Under the pieces are notes generated by a model, which had not been told where the DNA came from, ran no database searches, and saw nothing but the letters and a program-made list of their open reading frames with translations. From Caenimonas sp. SL110 (GTDB lineage Bacteria; Pseudomonadota; Gammaproteobacteria; Burkholderiales; Burkholderiaceae_C), in the NCBI RefSeq assembly GCF_001044395.1, contig NZ_JANU01000011.1:1-54136 (forward strand): a DNA stretch of 54,136 nucleotides, in the 5' to 3' direction. This document shows positions 1 to 8,082 of this stretch, in pieces (positions within the stretch are counted from its first letter, which is position 1; every line of letters starts with the position of its first letter). Both the position numbers and the translations under genes were made by a program.

Positions 1-1
1 C

Positions 2-697
2 TCAATCCTCTCAGAGAATGGAGCCTCCTCAAATACCGGGGCGGTTCAGTCCCACTTCCAATCAGCCTACTGCGATGACGACCTGAGCAAACAAGATGTC
101 TTTTACTATGTCTACGGCATTCTTCACTCTCAGGAATACCGGGATCGTTACGCGGATAACCTGGTCAAGGAACTGCCCCGAATCCCTCGTGTCAAGCTCG
201 CTGTTCACTTCTGGAACTTTTGTGCGGCAGGTCGAAAGCTCGCTGACCTCCATCTGAATTACGAAACAGTGGAACCATACCCCGTAGCCGACAACACAGG
301 CGGCATGACCCTCTCCAATGCTGACTACCGAGTCACCAGGATGAAGTACGGCAAGAAGGGCAAGGAAAAAGACCTGACCACGCTCCACTACAACGACAAG
401 ATCACCTTGACCGGCATCCCATTGGAAGCCTACGAGTACGTGGTCAACGGTAAGCCCGCTTTAGACTGGGTCGTAGAACGTCAGTGCGTGAAGACTGACA
501 AGGACAGCGGCATCGTCAACGACGCCAACGACTGGGCCATCGAGACGATGAACAATCCTCGCTACCCATTGGAGCTGTTCCAGCGAGTGATCACGGTGAG
601 CCTGGAGACGATGAAGATCGTGAAGTCACTTCCGCCTTTGGAGATCATGGAGGGAGAGGCGGTTGATCTCCAAGCCAACACGTCTCCTGTTCACTGA
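2..697 (+). CDS. Type ISP restriction-modification enzyme, C-terminal part (5' truncated by window edge)
   Basis: The frame is open from position 2 and ends with TGA at 695-697, giving about 231 residues of a longer protein. The segment running FYYVYGILHS, YRDRYADNL, ELPRIPRV and GRKLADLHLNYE, followed by GIPLEAYEYVVNGK, ALDWV and KTDKDSGIVNDAND, is recognisable as the end of large single-chain restriction-modification enzymes of the LlaBIII-like ISP type. In that family this region is the DNA-recognition part, while the nuclease, helicase and methyltransferase domains lie upstream. Here those domains would lie before position 1, so it cannot be said whether the gene is intact. It would be a restriction barrier carried by the element. 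Recognition is from memory of the family. Confidence 0.8.
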   Translation, partial: SILSENGASSNTGAVQSHFQSAYCDDDLSKQDVFYYVYGILHSQEYRDRYADNLVKELPRIPRVKLAVHFWNFCAAGRKLADLHLNYETVEPYPVADNTGGMTLSNADYRVTRMKYGKKGKEKDLTTLHYNDKITLTGIPLEAYEYVVNGKPALDWVVERQCVKTDKDSGIVNDANDWAIETMNNPRYPLELFQRVITVSLETMKIVKSLPPLEIMEGEAVDLQANTSPVH

Positions 698-718
698 GCA
701 CTCGAAAGCACAGGTCCG

Positions 719-890
719 ATGAAAATTCAGTCCGCAGTCCAGACCCGCAAGCTACTTCGACCTGCCTATTACGGGGAATGCCGGATTGTCGAGCCGCATA
801 CCTACGTCGACAACCTCTGCAGGGGTCATGCCTAATTTGGCCTCGCCTAGCCAGCGGCTCCAGCAGGTAATTGCATGAAAGAACTACTAA
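719..890 (+). pseudogene. Possible WYL-domain remnant, frameshifted
   Basis: A short frame from ATG 719 to TAA 833-835 reads YYGECRIVEPHTYVDN then RGHA, which resembles the RxVEPHxYGxNxxGH signature of WYL-domain regulators. Past the stop, another frame continues with LASGSSR before stopping, which could be the next stretch of the same fold. The piece is far too short for a working regulator, so if the resemblance is real it is debris of a WYL protein. WYL proteins often accompany defence genes. The alternative is chance similarity in non-coding DNA. Confidence 0.3.
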
Positions 891-891
891 G

Positions 892-2559
892 TCAGTGCCT
901 TTTCTTGCCTGATCCTGGCTGAATCCCAAGGGCTCGCCACAGTGTCTGGTGGATCTCGAGCGAAGTCTTAGAAGAAAGAGAAGCTGGGGCTGGGCGATAT
1001 TCGGAGAAAAACGACCAGTAAAAGGGTGATTGGTTGTCGGGCTTCACACCAACAGCTCCTACGACGTACAAAGCGTCAATGAGCGCAGCTAAAAGATCCT
1101 CAAAAGGTCGCCGACCATCTAAGTAGACCTCTTTCGCAACAACTGCGACGGGGTCAGAAAATTGCATGTCATTCAGGAGCGAGTTGAGGCACCAAGTCTC
1201 CACGCTGCCTTGACTAAGATCTCCTAGTGCCATCGACGCATGGCGGCCCTCTAAGAGTTCCAGATATTTTCGAAGCTTTGGATACACGCCAGACCACTCT
1301 TCAGTAAGCGAAATCAGACGCTTTTGCGAAAATGCCGCTTCGGCATCTGAGACGATTTGGACAGTAATCTGCTGTCGCTCCGCAGCCCTGAAAATGCACT
1401 CATTCGCAAAAAGAATGGCATCACGAGGTCGAAGCTGTGTGTGAGCGCAAAGATAGTCTGTCATCTTCTCCTGATGAATCTTTGGCGGAAACAATTCGCC
1501 GATCCCGAGACTGTGAGACGTATACCTTCTGCGGACGAGGGTTCCCAACCGCCGGTCTACTACTTCAACGATTTGCGGCTTGTCCCACTTCAAATTCAAG
1601 TACAAGGGCTCGTATTTCTCCGACTGGAAACCCGAATCCTTGGTTGCCTCCAAGACCCGTTGAAGGAGGTCTAATCGGAGAGCAACGATTACCTTGACTT
1701 GACGAACGACCTTGAACGCTTTGCAGGTCTCTATGAGAGCTCGAACGAGCTTCAACTTTAGGACGTCATCTACCCAACGCGTGTCCAAGTCATCGATGAC
1801 AACATAGTGAGCGTCGTGGTCGTCGTTAAAAATATCATCAGCCAGCAAACGCAAGACGTTGTTTAAAGATGCAATTTGAACTTGGTTCACAGCACGGGCA
1901 CCACGCACAACCACCTCAGCCTTCTCTTCTTCAGTCAGTTTTTCCGATGCTCCAGCTTCTAGCTTTGCAGCAGCAGCACTTCCAGAAATCGAAGCCTTCA
2001 GATCGGATTCGATCTTTGTGGTTACTTCCTTTATTCGGTTTTCAGTTTCGTTCCAGAAGCTGGACCCCCACTGTTGCAGGTATTGAACGGCCTGTTCTTT
2101 TGCTCGATCTCGAGTCAGGAATGAGGCAATACGATCCAAAAATGACCGCTGAGCGGCGTCGTTGATGATCTTGTATTTGTAGCGTACGAGTTCAACTGCT
2201 AGAACGTGCTTCCATAGGAGCTGATAGAAGACATCGAGATTCGCACCGGCATTCTCGAAGAAGCGCAAGACTTCAGAATTGGAAAGGTACCCGAGGGAAA
2301 GGTCCGAAGGCTTAAGCTGCACAACATGCTCTTCGCGGTCCGACAGCATCCGCAGCAGCGCACTTTTACCAGCGCCGGTGCGACCCACCAAAATTCTCTT
2401 GTTGTCCTTAATATTCTGGAGAACTTCAAGATCACCGGTGTCTACGAAACACTGTCCCAAGAAAGATTCGTCGGACTCTGCATCAGCGCTCCCGATCACA
2501 TCGTTCTTCTTGAATCTGAATACCGCACCTGCTGGCGCAGCCTGCTCCTTTTCAGCCAT
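892..2559 (-). CDS. P-loop ATPase, Sll1717 family
   Basis: A protein of 555 residues. A Walker A motif GRTGAGKS lies at about residues 59-66 and a Walker B-like VVIDDLD at about 253-259. The phrase SFLGQCFVDTGDLEVLQ just before the P-loop matches proteins annotated as Sll1717-family P-loop ATPases, whose role is unsettled and which tend to occur in variable, defence-rich regions. The start at 2559 was chosen because the ATG follows a very strong ribosome binding site (GGAGGAGG); the frame stays open to 2703, but that extension has no such signal. It is convergent with the type ISP gene and divergent from the small membrane peptide at 2635. No membrane segment is evident. A defence or DNA-repair role is inference only. 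Confidence 0.75.
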   Translation of the reverse strand: MAEKEQAAPAGAVFRFKKNDVIGSADAESDESFLGQCFVDTGDLEVLQNIKDNKRILVGRTGAGKSALLRMLSDREEHVVQLKPSDLSLGYLSNSEVLRFFENAGANLDVFYQLLWKHVLAVELVRYKYKIINDAAQRSFLDRIASFLTRDRAKEQAVQYLQQWGSSFWNETENRIKEVTTKIESDLKASISGSAAAAKLEAGASEKLTEEEKAEVVVRGARAVNQVQIASLNNVLRLLADDIFNDDHDAHYVVIDDLDTRWVDDVLKLKLVRALIETCKAFKVVRQVKVIVALRLDLLQRVLEATKDSGFQSEKYEPLYLNLKWDKPQIVEVVDRRLGTLVRRRYTSHSLGIGELFPPKIHQEKMTDYLCAHTQLRPRDAILFANECIFRAAERQQITVQIVSDAEAAFSQKRLISLTEEWSGVYPKLRKYLELLEGRHASMALGDLSQGSVETWCLNSLLNDMQFSDPVAVVAKEVYLDGRRPFEDLLAALIDALYVVGAVGVKPDNQSPFYWSFFSEYRPAPASLSSKTSLEIHQTLWRALGIQPGSGKKRH

Positions 2560-2634
2560 CGATTCCTCCTCCTTTCTCCAATTATGAACTTGCTTTTGGG
2601 TATAAGAAGAGTACAACAACCAAGGAGCCTTTTC

Positions 2635-2748
2635 ATGCCTCACATCCTGCTGGAGGCGTTGAAAGCTGTCGCTGTGGCCGTGGCGATGTTCGTAATCGAT
2701 CATCTCTCAAAAGCCAAGCTACCGGCTGACGACAAGACCAGCACATAG
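2635..2748 (+). CDS. Small membrane peptide (37 aa)
   Basis: A short frame with ATG at 2635 preceded by AAGGAGCC, a good ribosome binding site at normal spacing. The product begins MPHILLEALKAVAVAVAM, forms one hydrophobic helix over roughly residues 4-22, and ends in a charged tail. It lies between the Sll1717-type ATPase (divergent) and the DUF932 gene, with a hairpin terminator-like structure just after it. I do not recognise a family. The strong ribosome binding site and single transmembrane helix favour a real gene over chance. Confidence 0.5.
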   Translation: MPHILLEALKAVAVAVAMFVIDHLSKAKLPADDKTST

Positions 2749-2783
2749 CCCCTCACCTAGCCTTCGAGCTAGACCTCAACCCC

Positions 2784-2815
2784 AAGCCCCTTTCGGAGAT
2801 CCGTCTGGGGCTTTT
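2784..2815 (+). terminator. Hairpin terminator between the small peptide gene and the DUF932 gene
   Basis: The arm AAGCCCC (2784-2790) pairs with GGGGCTT (2807-2813), with further pairing inside (CGG with CCG), and a T-run follows at 2812-2816. It ends 17 bases before the DUF932 start, so it could also attenuate read-through into that gene. Confidence 0.65.
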
Positions 2816-2832
2816 TCCATTTGGAGATTCAC

Positions 2833-3789
2833 ATGGCACATGAAGTGCAAACAATGGCTTACGTCAACGCGACACCCTGGCACGGGTTGGGCAATAACCT
2901 CCCTTCAGGTCCGGGTCAGAGCATCGAAACCTGGCAACAAGCTGCAGGAATGAACTGGGACATCATCGAGACGCCAGTGATGTTCGCAACGCCTTCCGAA
3001 GGTGGCGTCACGTTCAGGACCAACCCAGACAGCAAGGTCCTGTTCCGCTCGGACTCCATGGCCGCCCTTTCGGTCGTCAGCAACCGCTATCAGGTCGTTC
3101 AGCCGCAACAGGTCCTGGAGTTCTACCGGGATCTGGTAGCCGCCGGGGGATTCGAGCTGGAAACAGCGGGAGTGCTCAAGGGAGGCAGAAAGCTTTGGGC
3201 ATTGGCCAAAACCAATCAGTCCACGAGCCTCAAAGGCGGTGACCAGGTCAAGGCCTACCTTCTCCTGGCTACAAGTTGCGACGGGACGCTGGCCACCTCG
3301 GCGTTCTTCACGAGCGTTCGCGTCGTTTGCAACAACACCCTGCAGCTGTCCTTACGTGGGGGAGAAGGCGTAATCAAAGTCCCTCACTCGACGGTCTTCG
3401 ATCCGACCTCGGTCAAGCACCAGCTTGGCTTGGGCCTCTCGTCCTGGGATCAGTTTCAACGCTCCATCAAGAAGCTGGCAGCAAGACCAGTTTCCGAAGC
3501 TGAAGCGAAGGCGTACCTGGTTGATGTACTGGGTGACCCAAGCAACCCGTTCGAACTGCAGCCCAAACCCGTCAAGACGGCCTTAGAGCTCTTCTCAGGC
3601 GGTGGGATAGGCGCAGGCATGTCTTCTGCCAAGGGGACCGCTTGGGGCCTTCTCAACGCTGTTACGGAGCTCACCGACCACAGGCGTGCAGCGAAGTCTC
3701 CCGACACGAGACTCGACTCCGCCTGGTTTGGAATTGGATCGCAGATGAAGGCAAAAGCATTTGAAGAGGCGATGAAGCTCACAGCCTGA
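2833..3789 (+). CDS. DUF932 domain-containing protein
   Basis: A protein of 318 residues of the DUF932 phage/plasmid-like family. Typical features are the N-terminal TPWHGLG motif, then FRSDSMAALSVVSNRY, and the downstream TSCDGTLATSAFFTSVRVVCNNTL block. Members are common on plasmids, ICEs and phages, usually beside single-strand annealing proteins and exonucleases; the biochemical role is not established. ATG 2833 was chosen because GGAG lies upstream; an in-frame TTG at 2821 is less likely. The next two genes encode a Sak3-type annealing protein and a YqaJ nuclease, so this protein probably belongs to the same recombination module. Confidence 0.85.
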   Translation: MAHEVQTMAYVNATPWHGLGNNLPSGPGQSIETWQQAAGMNWDIIETPVMFATPSEGGVTFRTNPDSKVLFRSDSMAALSVVSNRYQVVQPQQVLEFYRDLVAAGGFELETAGVLKGGRKLWALAKTNQSTSLKGGDQVKAYLLLATSCDGTLATSAFFTSVRVVCNNTLQLSLRGGEGVIKVPHSTVFDPTSVKHQLGLGLSSWDQFQRSIKKLAARPVSEAEAKAYLVDVLGDPSNPFELQPKPVKTALELFSGGGIGAGMSSAKGTAWGLLNAVTELTDHRRAAKSPDTRLDSAWFGIGSQMKAKAFEEAMKLTA

Positions 3790-3826
3790 GCATCGCCAAC
3801 CGCTGTCTGAGGACAGCAACTCGATG

Positions 3827-3859
3827 AGCCCCGGCAGGCAATGGACCTGCTGGGGCTTT
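3827..3859 (+). terminator. Strong hairpin between the DUF932 and Sak3 genes
   Basis: The arm at 3827-3838 (AGCCCC then GGCAGG) pairs with 3846-3857 (CCTGC then GGGGCT), closing a loop of about 7 bases and followed by a short T-run. It resembles the hairpin at 2784-2815 in sequence (both contain GGGGCTTT), so each recombination gene seems to carry its own terminator or attenuator. Confidence 0.65.
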
Positions 3860-3893
3860 GCCGTTTTCGGAACCATTCAAAAGGAAAGAAATC

Positions 3894-4529
3894 ATGGAAA
3901 AAGTGGAACAAAGCGCATTCGCTCGACTGAATGCGGTGAACGTCTCAGGGCATTTGGAAATGAAAGGACAGTTCTCGTATCTGTCGTGGCCGTTCGCCGT
4001 GGCGGAACTTAGAAAGGTCGAGCCGTCGGCGTCCTGGGAGGTCAGACGTTTCCACGACGGGGAATTGCCGTATCTGCAAACGGACCTGGGATTCTTCGTC
4101 GAAGTGGCGGTGACGGTAGGCGGCGTGACGCTGTCTCAGATTCATCCGATCCTGGACACGAAGAACAGACCTATCGTTTGCCCGACTGCATTCGACGTCA
4201 ACACTTCGATCCAGCGATGCCTGGTCAAAGCAATCGCACTGCATGGACTCGGGCTTTCAGTCTTCGCCGGAGAAGATCTGTCTTTGGTTGAGGAGCAGCC
4301 GGTGAGCCCCCCACCCAGGCCCGCTGCAGCCAAGAGAGCGACCCAGCTCAAACAGGTGGGCACATGCCTCTCGGTGGAACAGCAGAACCGGGTCAAGAAG
4401 CTGGTGGAGCAAACCAAAGCGGACATGGCTCGACTCCTGGATTACTACAACGTCGAGAGCTTGGCCGACATCCGGGCCAACCAATTCGACCGGGTCGTTC
4501 GAAGCCTGGAACACCGGAGAGCAGCATGA
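3894..4529 (+). CDS. DUF1071 (Sak3-type) single-strand annealing protein
   Basis: A protein of 211 residues. The stretch GQFSYLSWPFAVAEL, then VEVAVTVGG, LDTKNRPI, and NTSIQRCLVKAIALHGLGL matches DUF1071, the family of phage Sak3-type single-strand annealing proteins. Such proteins coat single-stranded DNA and anneal complementary strands, the counterpart of Red beta. ATG 3894 is preceded by AAGGAAAG at good spacing; the frame extends to 3858 without a better start. The gene overlaps the next by the four bases ATGA, so translation is probably coupled to the YqaJ nuclease. The C-terminal third, about residues 140-211, is charged and does not obviously belong to the core fold. Confidence 0.85.
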   Translation: MEKVEQSAFARLNAVNVSGHLEMKGQFSYLSWPFAVAELRKVEPSASWEVRRFHDGELPYLQTDLGFFVEVAVTVGGVTLSQIHPILDTKNRPIVCPTAFDVNTSIQRCLVKAIALHGLGLSVFAGEDLSLVEEQPVSPPPRPAAAKRATQLKQVGTCLSVEQQNRVKKLVEQTKADMARLLDYYNVESLADIRANQFDRVVRSLEHRRAA

Positions 4530-5350
4530 AGATCATCAGACTTCTTCAAGGGTCAGATGACTGGCACCGGCATCGGATCCTCTATCGCAACGCTTCGGAA
4601 GCGGCTGCAGTCATGGGTCTGTCACCTTGGCAGACGCCGTACCAGCTCTGGGAAATCAAGACCGGAAGACGGGTGCAGGAACAGACGTTCCCGATGCTTC
4701 GTGGGATCGAGCTTGAACCCTTAGCCAGACAGGCGTATGAGGCGGAAACCGGGAGGATCATGGAGCCAGCTGTGATGGTCGATGGCGACTACTCGGCGAG
4801 CCTCGACGGGATCACGTTCGACCTGGAGCGGATCCTGGAGGTGAAGTGCCCGCTCAAGGGTCGTGAGTCTGAAACTTGGAAGCTTGCAGAGAAGGGGCTT
4901 CTGGAGCCGCACTATGAAGTGCAGGTTCAACACCAGCTCATGGTTTCGGGGGCCGGTCATTGCGACTTCTACGTGTTCGATGGCAAGACTGGGGTCACGG
5001 TCGAGGTCTCGCCGAGTGAGGAGACTTTCGGATCCATTCGACAGGCGTGGGACGAGTTCTGGAAGTTCGTCGTATCTGACACCCCGCCACCCATCACAGA
5101 GCGGGACACGGTCATGCGGGAAGACCTGGCGTGGAGGGAAGCAGCGGAGAGGTACGTACTTGCCAAAGAGTCCGCTGAGAACGCCGTAGAACTGGCGGAG
5201 AAGGCCAAGGAACGGCTCGTCACACTGGCAAACCACAACCGGGAGCAGGGATTTGGCGTGGCGGTGTGCCGCTTCTGGAAGGGAAAGGTCAACTCAAAGG
5301 AGGAAGTTCGAGTGACGGTCCTGAAGCAGCAGGAGGGAGAGCCATGCTGA
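4526..5350 (+). CDS. YqaJ-type viral recombinase (lambda exonuclease-like nuclease)
   Basis: A protein of 274 residues with the YqaJ / lambda-exonuclease core: RNASEAAAVMGLSPW near residues 21-35, GIELEPLARQAYE near 60-72, then SLDG with Asp94 and LEVKCP with Glu105 and Lys107, and the downstream EVQVQHQLM. These are the metal-binding and catalytic residues of this PD-(D/E)XK nuclease family, which resects DNA 5'-3' to give single strands for the annealing protein. Together with the upstream Sak3 gene it makes a complete two-component recombination system. Residues 195-250 are predicted coiled coil. The next small gene overlaps its end. Confidence 0.9.
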   Translation: MKIIRLLQGSDDWHRHRILYRNASEAAAVMGLSPWQTPYQLWEIKTGRRVQEQTFPMLRGIELEPLARQAYEAETGRIMEPAVMVDGDYSASLDGITFDLERILEVKCPLKGRESETWKLAEKGLLEPHYEVQVQHQLMVSGAGHCDFYVFDGKTGVTVEVSPSEETFGSIRQAWDEFWKFVVSDTPPPITERDTVMREDLAWREAAERYVLAKESAENAVELAEKAKERLVTLANHNREQGFGVAVCRFWKGKVNSKEEVRVTVLKQQEGEPC

Positions 5351-5451
5351 CCATCTTGTTCTGGATCGTGGTAGGACCCGTGTTGGTGATCGTGGTGTGC
5401 GTAGGGTGGTTGTGGCTGCTTGGTGTGCTGGTCAATTCGATCTGTAGGTAA
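5344..5451 (+). CDS. Small single-helix membrane protein (35 aa)
   Basis: ATG 5344 follows AGGAGGGAG, close to an ideal ribosome binding site, and overlaps the end of the YqaJ gene by seven bases. The product is almost entirely one hydrophobic helix (LFWIVVGPVLVIVVCVGWLW) with a short tail. I do not recognise a family. The overlap and ribosome binding site imply it is co-translated with the recombination genes. It is a second tiny membrane protein in this module, with the one at 2635. Confidence 0.6.
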   Translation: MLTILFWIVVGPVLVIVVCVGWLWLLGVLVNSICR

Positions 5452-5477
5452 CGGGACCGTCCCCGCACGTTTGAGGT

Positions 5478-6155
5478 TTATATCTGAAAGACCTGGTTCA
5501 AGTGACGGAGTCGTGCCTGTGTGGCGGGCATATCAACACTCAAGAACTTCCGCCCCTGCTGTAGCAACAAGCGCAAGTAGTTCGACATCGAGAATACCCA
5601 GACCTCGGAAAATGGAGAACCCGCCTTTGTTGCCACCTTGAAGAATGGCTCAAGCTTCCCCGACGGATGAACAGGTGCCCATAGACAGGCAAGGGCACTA
5701 TGAACCCTAATGTGCGAATGCTTGCGGGCTGGTGTCATCCTTAACAACACCTTCTGAAGCTTTTCACTCCTGAATGCGCCGTTGCCCCAGTACCTCGCCC
5801 AGTCCGCAATCTGAAATGCACTTAGCTCCTGAGAACTGCAATCGTGCGCAAGGGAGCCGCCGTTTGGACCATAACCATGGAAGGACCAGGATTTGATCTC
5901 GACTTGGAAGTGCTGCGTCCTGTTTGGAAACTGCACTTCGAACCACCCGTCGAGTCGCTGCCCCTTTTTTGTGCCTGGGGTGCAAGGCCCGTCCAACCGA
6001 TGTGCGATTGTTGCCCCTCTAGACTCGGTGAAGTATTTCGACAGCAAACAGAAGCCAAGCTCCTCGCCTGCGAGAGTCTTCAATGCGTTCGAGTGGTTAG
6101 CAGCCAGACGGTCGCAGTCGTAAAAGTGAATCAGCTCTTTTATGTTGATCTGCAT
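5478..6155 (-). CDS. Putative PD-(D/E)XK-like nuclease, unknown family
   Basis: A protein of 225 residues in no family I recognise. It contains a plausible PD-(D/E)XK arrangement: GEELGF with Glu32, RLDGWFEV with Asp69, and FQVEIKSWS with Glu86 and Lys88, which is the beta-hairpin order of restriction-type nucleases. No membrane segment or signal peptide is seen. It starts 38 bp after the end of the upstream HNH gene on the same strand, so the two probably form one transcription unit. Two nucleases side by side without a methyltransferase suggest a modification-dependent or abortive defence system, but this is inference. Confidence 0.6.
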   Translation of the reverse strand: MQINIKELIHFYDCDRLAANHSNALKTLAGEELGFCLLSKYFTESRGATIAHRLDGPCTPGTKKGQRLDGWFEVQFPNRTQHFQVEIKSWSFHGYGPNGGSLAHDCSSQELSAFQIADWARYWGNGAFRSEKLQKVLLRMTPARKHSHIRVHSALACLWAPVHPSGKLEPFFKVATKAGSPFSEVWVFSMSNYLRLLLQQGRKFLSVDMPATQARLRHLNQVFQI

Positions 6156-6193
6156 TCTCTTGTCCAGGAATATCGTTCAAATAAGCCGAGCAC

Positions 6194-7000
6194 TCAACCG
6201 TAGTGATGTTTTCTATGGCAGTTTGGACATACAGCTATAGCGTTGGCAACGGTGTCCTCGCCGCCTTGACTGAGCGGTATGCGATGGTGGACTTCAAGAT
6301 ACGGTGAACCATCGGCTGCCTTGGAGAAGGGAGCCTTCCTCAAGCAGCTCTCGCACTTCCCTTTGGCTCGGGCCAGAGTTTCAGCGACCACGTCCGGGTT
6401 CCGGAGGTAGGCGGTCGTTCGGACGAAAACCTTCTGCGCAATCTTGCTTGCCTTCTTGAGGCGTGCTTGTCGCTCCCCACGGGGGTCATGAAGCGACCTA
6501 GTAACGGCTGCCTCGAATTGACTGCGGTAGTCCTCTTCTGTGCGTGACGCTAACAAAAGTGCATTGGCGGGCACGTCATACACCAAGTCAGGGGTGAACC
6601 AATACCTGCGTGGCTTACCGTAATTGCCCTTGGTGTTTGCGGTCACGCCAAGGCTCAGAAGAAACGCCTGGTAGGCAGTTTCTGCGGCGGCGTCCACAAC
6701 TGCCTTTGCCCCGAACACGTTGGCCAACGCAATGTTCGTTGCACGACCATCACGTAGCTTCTGATTCTTCACGTGATACTGCACCTCATTAGCAAAATAC
6801 CCCACAAACTTTGACGGAATGAACTCGACGCCAAGCGGTCCGGGATACGCCACGAAGCATGTCCCTCGTTTCAGCAATTTCACGAAAGTGTCATGTAGCT
6901 CGGGGTCCTTGGACTTCCGAGCAGCCTGGAACGTGCGAATGTTCTTCGCCACGTCAGCTCGGGTTCTTACGAGTTGATTCGCTGACTGATTGACCCGCAT
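6194..7000 (-). CDS. HNH endonuclease domain protein
   Basis: A protein of 268 residues with a C-terminal HNH domain: Cys216 and Cys219 (KCESC), the His238-His239 pair in EVHHRIPLSQGGED, and CPNCHRKHH with Cys258, Cys261 and His262. The two Cys pairs form a zinc-binding knuckle, as in McrA-like HNH nucleases. The first 200 residues carry no motif I can name and may be the recognition domain. ATG 7000 was chosen for the GAGGAGGGT sequence upstream; an in-frame ATG at 7015 would lie within that sequence. It is the first gene of a pair with the putative nuclease at 5478-6155, and is divergent from the secreted protein gene at 7107. Confidence 0.8.
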   Translation of the reverse strand: MRVNQSANQLVRTRADVAKNIRTFQAARKSKDPELHDTFVKLLKRGTCFVAYPGPLGVEFIPSKFVGYFANEVQYHVKNQKLRDGRATNIALANVFGAKAVVDAAAETAYQAFLLSLGVTANTKGNYGKPRRYWFTPDLVYDVPANALLLASRTEEDYRSQFEAAVTRSLHDPRGERQARLKKASKIAQKVFVRTTAYLRNPDVVAETLARAKGKCESCLRKAPFSKAADGSPYLEVHHRIPLSQGGEDTVANAIAVCPNCHRKHHYG

Positions 7001-7106
7001 TTCCACCCTCCTCATTCACATATTGACACACGCAGCTTGAGTGTTGCAACATTGCTCAGTACAAGCAATCGTTCGAATTGCATGGCGTTCAGGCAAGGAG
7101 GAGCAG

Positions 7107-7736
7107 TTGATAGGTCACTTTTACATACTGCTGGTGGCAGTGTTAGCATTTGCTGCGCCTTCACATGCGCAAGTTTCCCGCTGCACCACAGCGGCCGGAA
7201 AAGTGGAGTACACGGACGGTCCTTGCGTCAACGGCACCAGCCGACCAGTTCAAGTCAATCAAAACTCCATTCCGTCTTCCGGGCACCGTGAACAGGTGCT
7301 GAGGGACGAGAACGAACGCCTACGTAGGCAGCTGGAAGTTAACAAGATTTCGAGCCAGCCCCAGCTGCCTACGGCGGCGAATACCTCGGCACTTGGGCGG
7401 ACCGAGTCTGACCTCGCTGCGGAGAAAGGCGGGACGATGGAGTGTGCAAGGGCAAAGCGAAACTATGAGGTTGCCACCAGTTCAATCCAGCCGAACCGGA
7501 ACACCGATGCAGACGAGCTGGCGATGTACAGCGCATGTGGAATCAAGCCCCCAGACAAAACGGTGATCAATGTCACCAATGTGCATCTGGGCCGAGCACC
7601 GCCCAATCCAATTACGAACTGCGATTCAGGCGGTTGTTGGGATAGTGCAGGTACTCGGTACAACCGGTCAGGCGGTACCTTGTTTGGTCCGAGAGGAGCT
7701 TGTGTTCAAACGGGAACGATGCTCCGCTGCCCGTAG
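7107..7736 (+). CDS. Secreted DUF4124-like protein with coiled coil
   Basis: A protein of 209 residues starting at TTG 7107, chosen because AAGGAGGAG precedes it and the product then begins with a clean signal peptide (LLVAVLAFAAPSHA). After cleavage, VSRCTTAAGKVEYTDGPC resembles DUF4124, a short beta motif common in betaproteobacterial envelope proteins. A charged stretch, EQVLRDENERLRRQLE, probably forms a coiled coil. Several Cys residues in the second half suggest disulphides. The role is unknown. It is divergent from the HNH gene and followed 31 bp later by the Mrr cassette. Confidence 0.6.
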   Translation: MIGHFYILLVAVLAFAAPSHAQVSRCTTAAGKVEYTDGPCVNGTSRPVQVNQNSIPSSGHREQVLRDENERLRRQLEVNKISSQPQLPTAANTSALGRTESDLAAEKGGTMECARAKRNYEVATSSIQPNRNTDADELAMYSACGIKPPDKTVINVTNVHLGRAPPNPITNCDSGGCWDSAGTRYNRSGGTLFGPRGACVQTGTMLRCP

Positions 7737-7767
7737 CCGCATCGCCGTCCCGCACCCACCAAAAGCA

Positions 7768-8082
7768 ATGACCAATCCACAAAGAACAATTGAACTGCTC
7801 GACGCCCTGAAAGCACTCGGGTTTACGGACGCCGCCTTTGCTCGGCTTCATCACTTCCGGTTGAAGGGCAAGGACGACACGATGGCAGCCCATGCCGCCT
7901 ACTGTGAAAAGCAAGGCTTCCTGCAACAGGGAGGAACGAACGAGGCTGTCCAGTTGCGGCTGCAGCTCGTGCTGAACGCTTACAGGAGTGGGGGATTTTC
8001 CTCGGGTCGGGAGTCTGTGTTTGCGAGTTTGGCAGACGCCGCTTGGAATGAGATTCCCGGAGTCCAAGATGGCAATTCCTGA
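7768..8082 (+). CDS. Hypothetical protein upstream of mrr (104 aa)
   Basis: A small soluble protein starting at ATG 7768 (MTNPQRTIELLDALKALGF). It is mostly predicted helix, with no signal peptide and no recognised family. Its last codons overlap the start of the Mrr-like gene by 14 bases, which argues for translational coupling and a shared role. No strong ribosome binding site is visible before the ATG. It could be a specificity or control subunit for the Mrr nuclease; that is inference. Confidence 0.55.
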   Translation: MTNPQRTIELLDALKALGFTDAAFARLHHFRLKGKDDTMAAHAAYCEKQGFLQQGGTNEAVQLRLQLVLNAYRSGGFSSGRESVFASLADAAWNEIPGVQDGNS

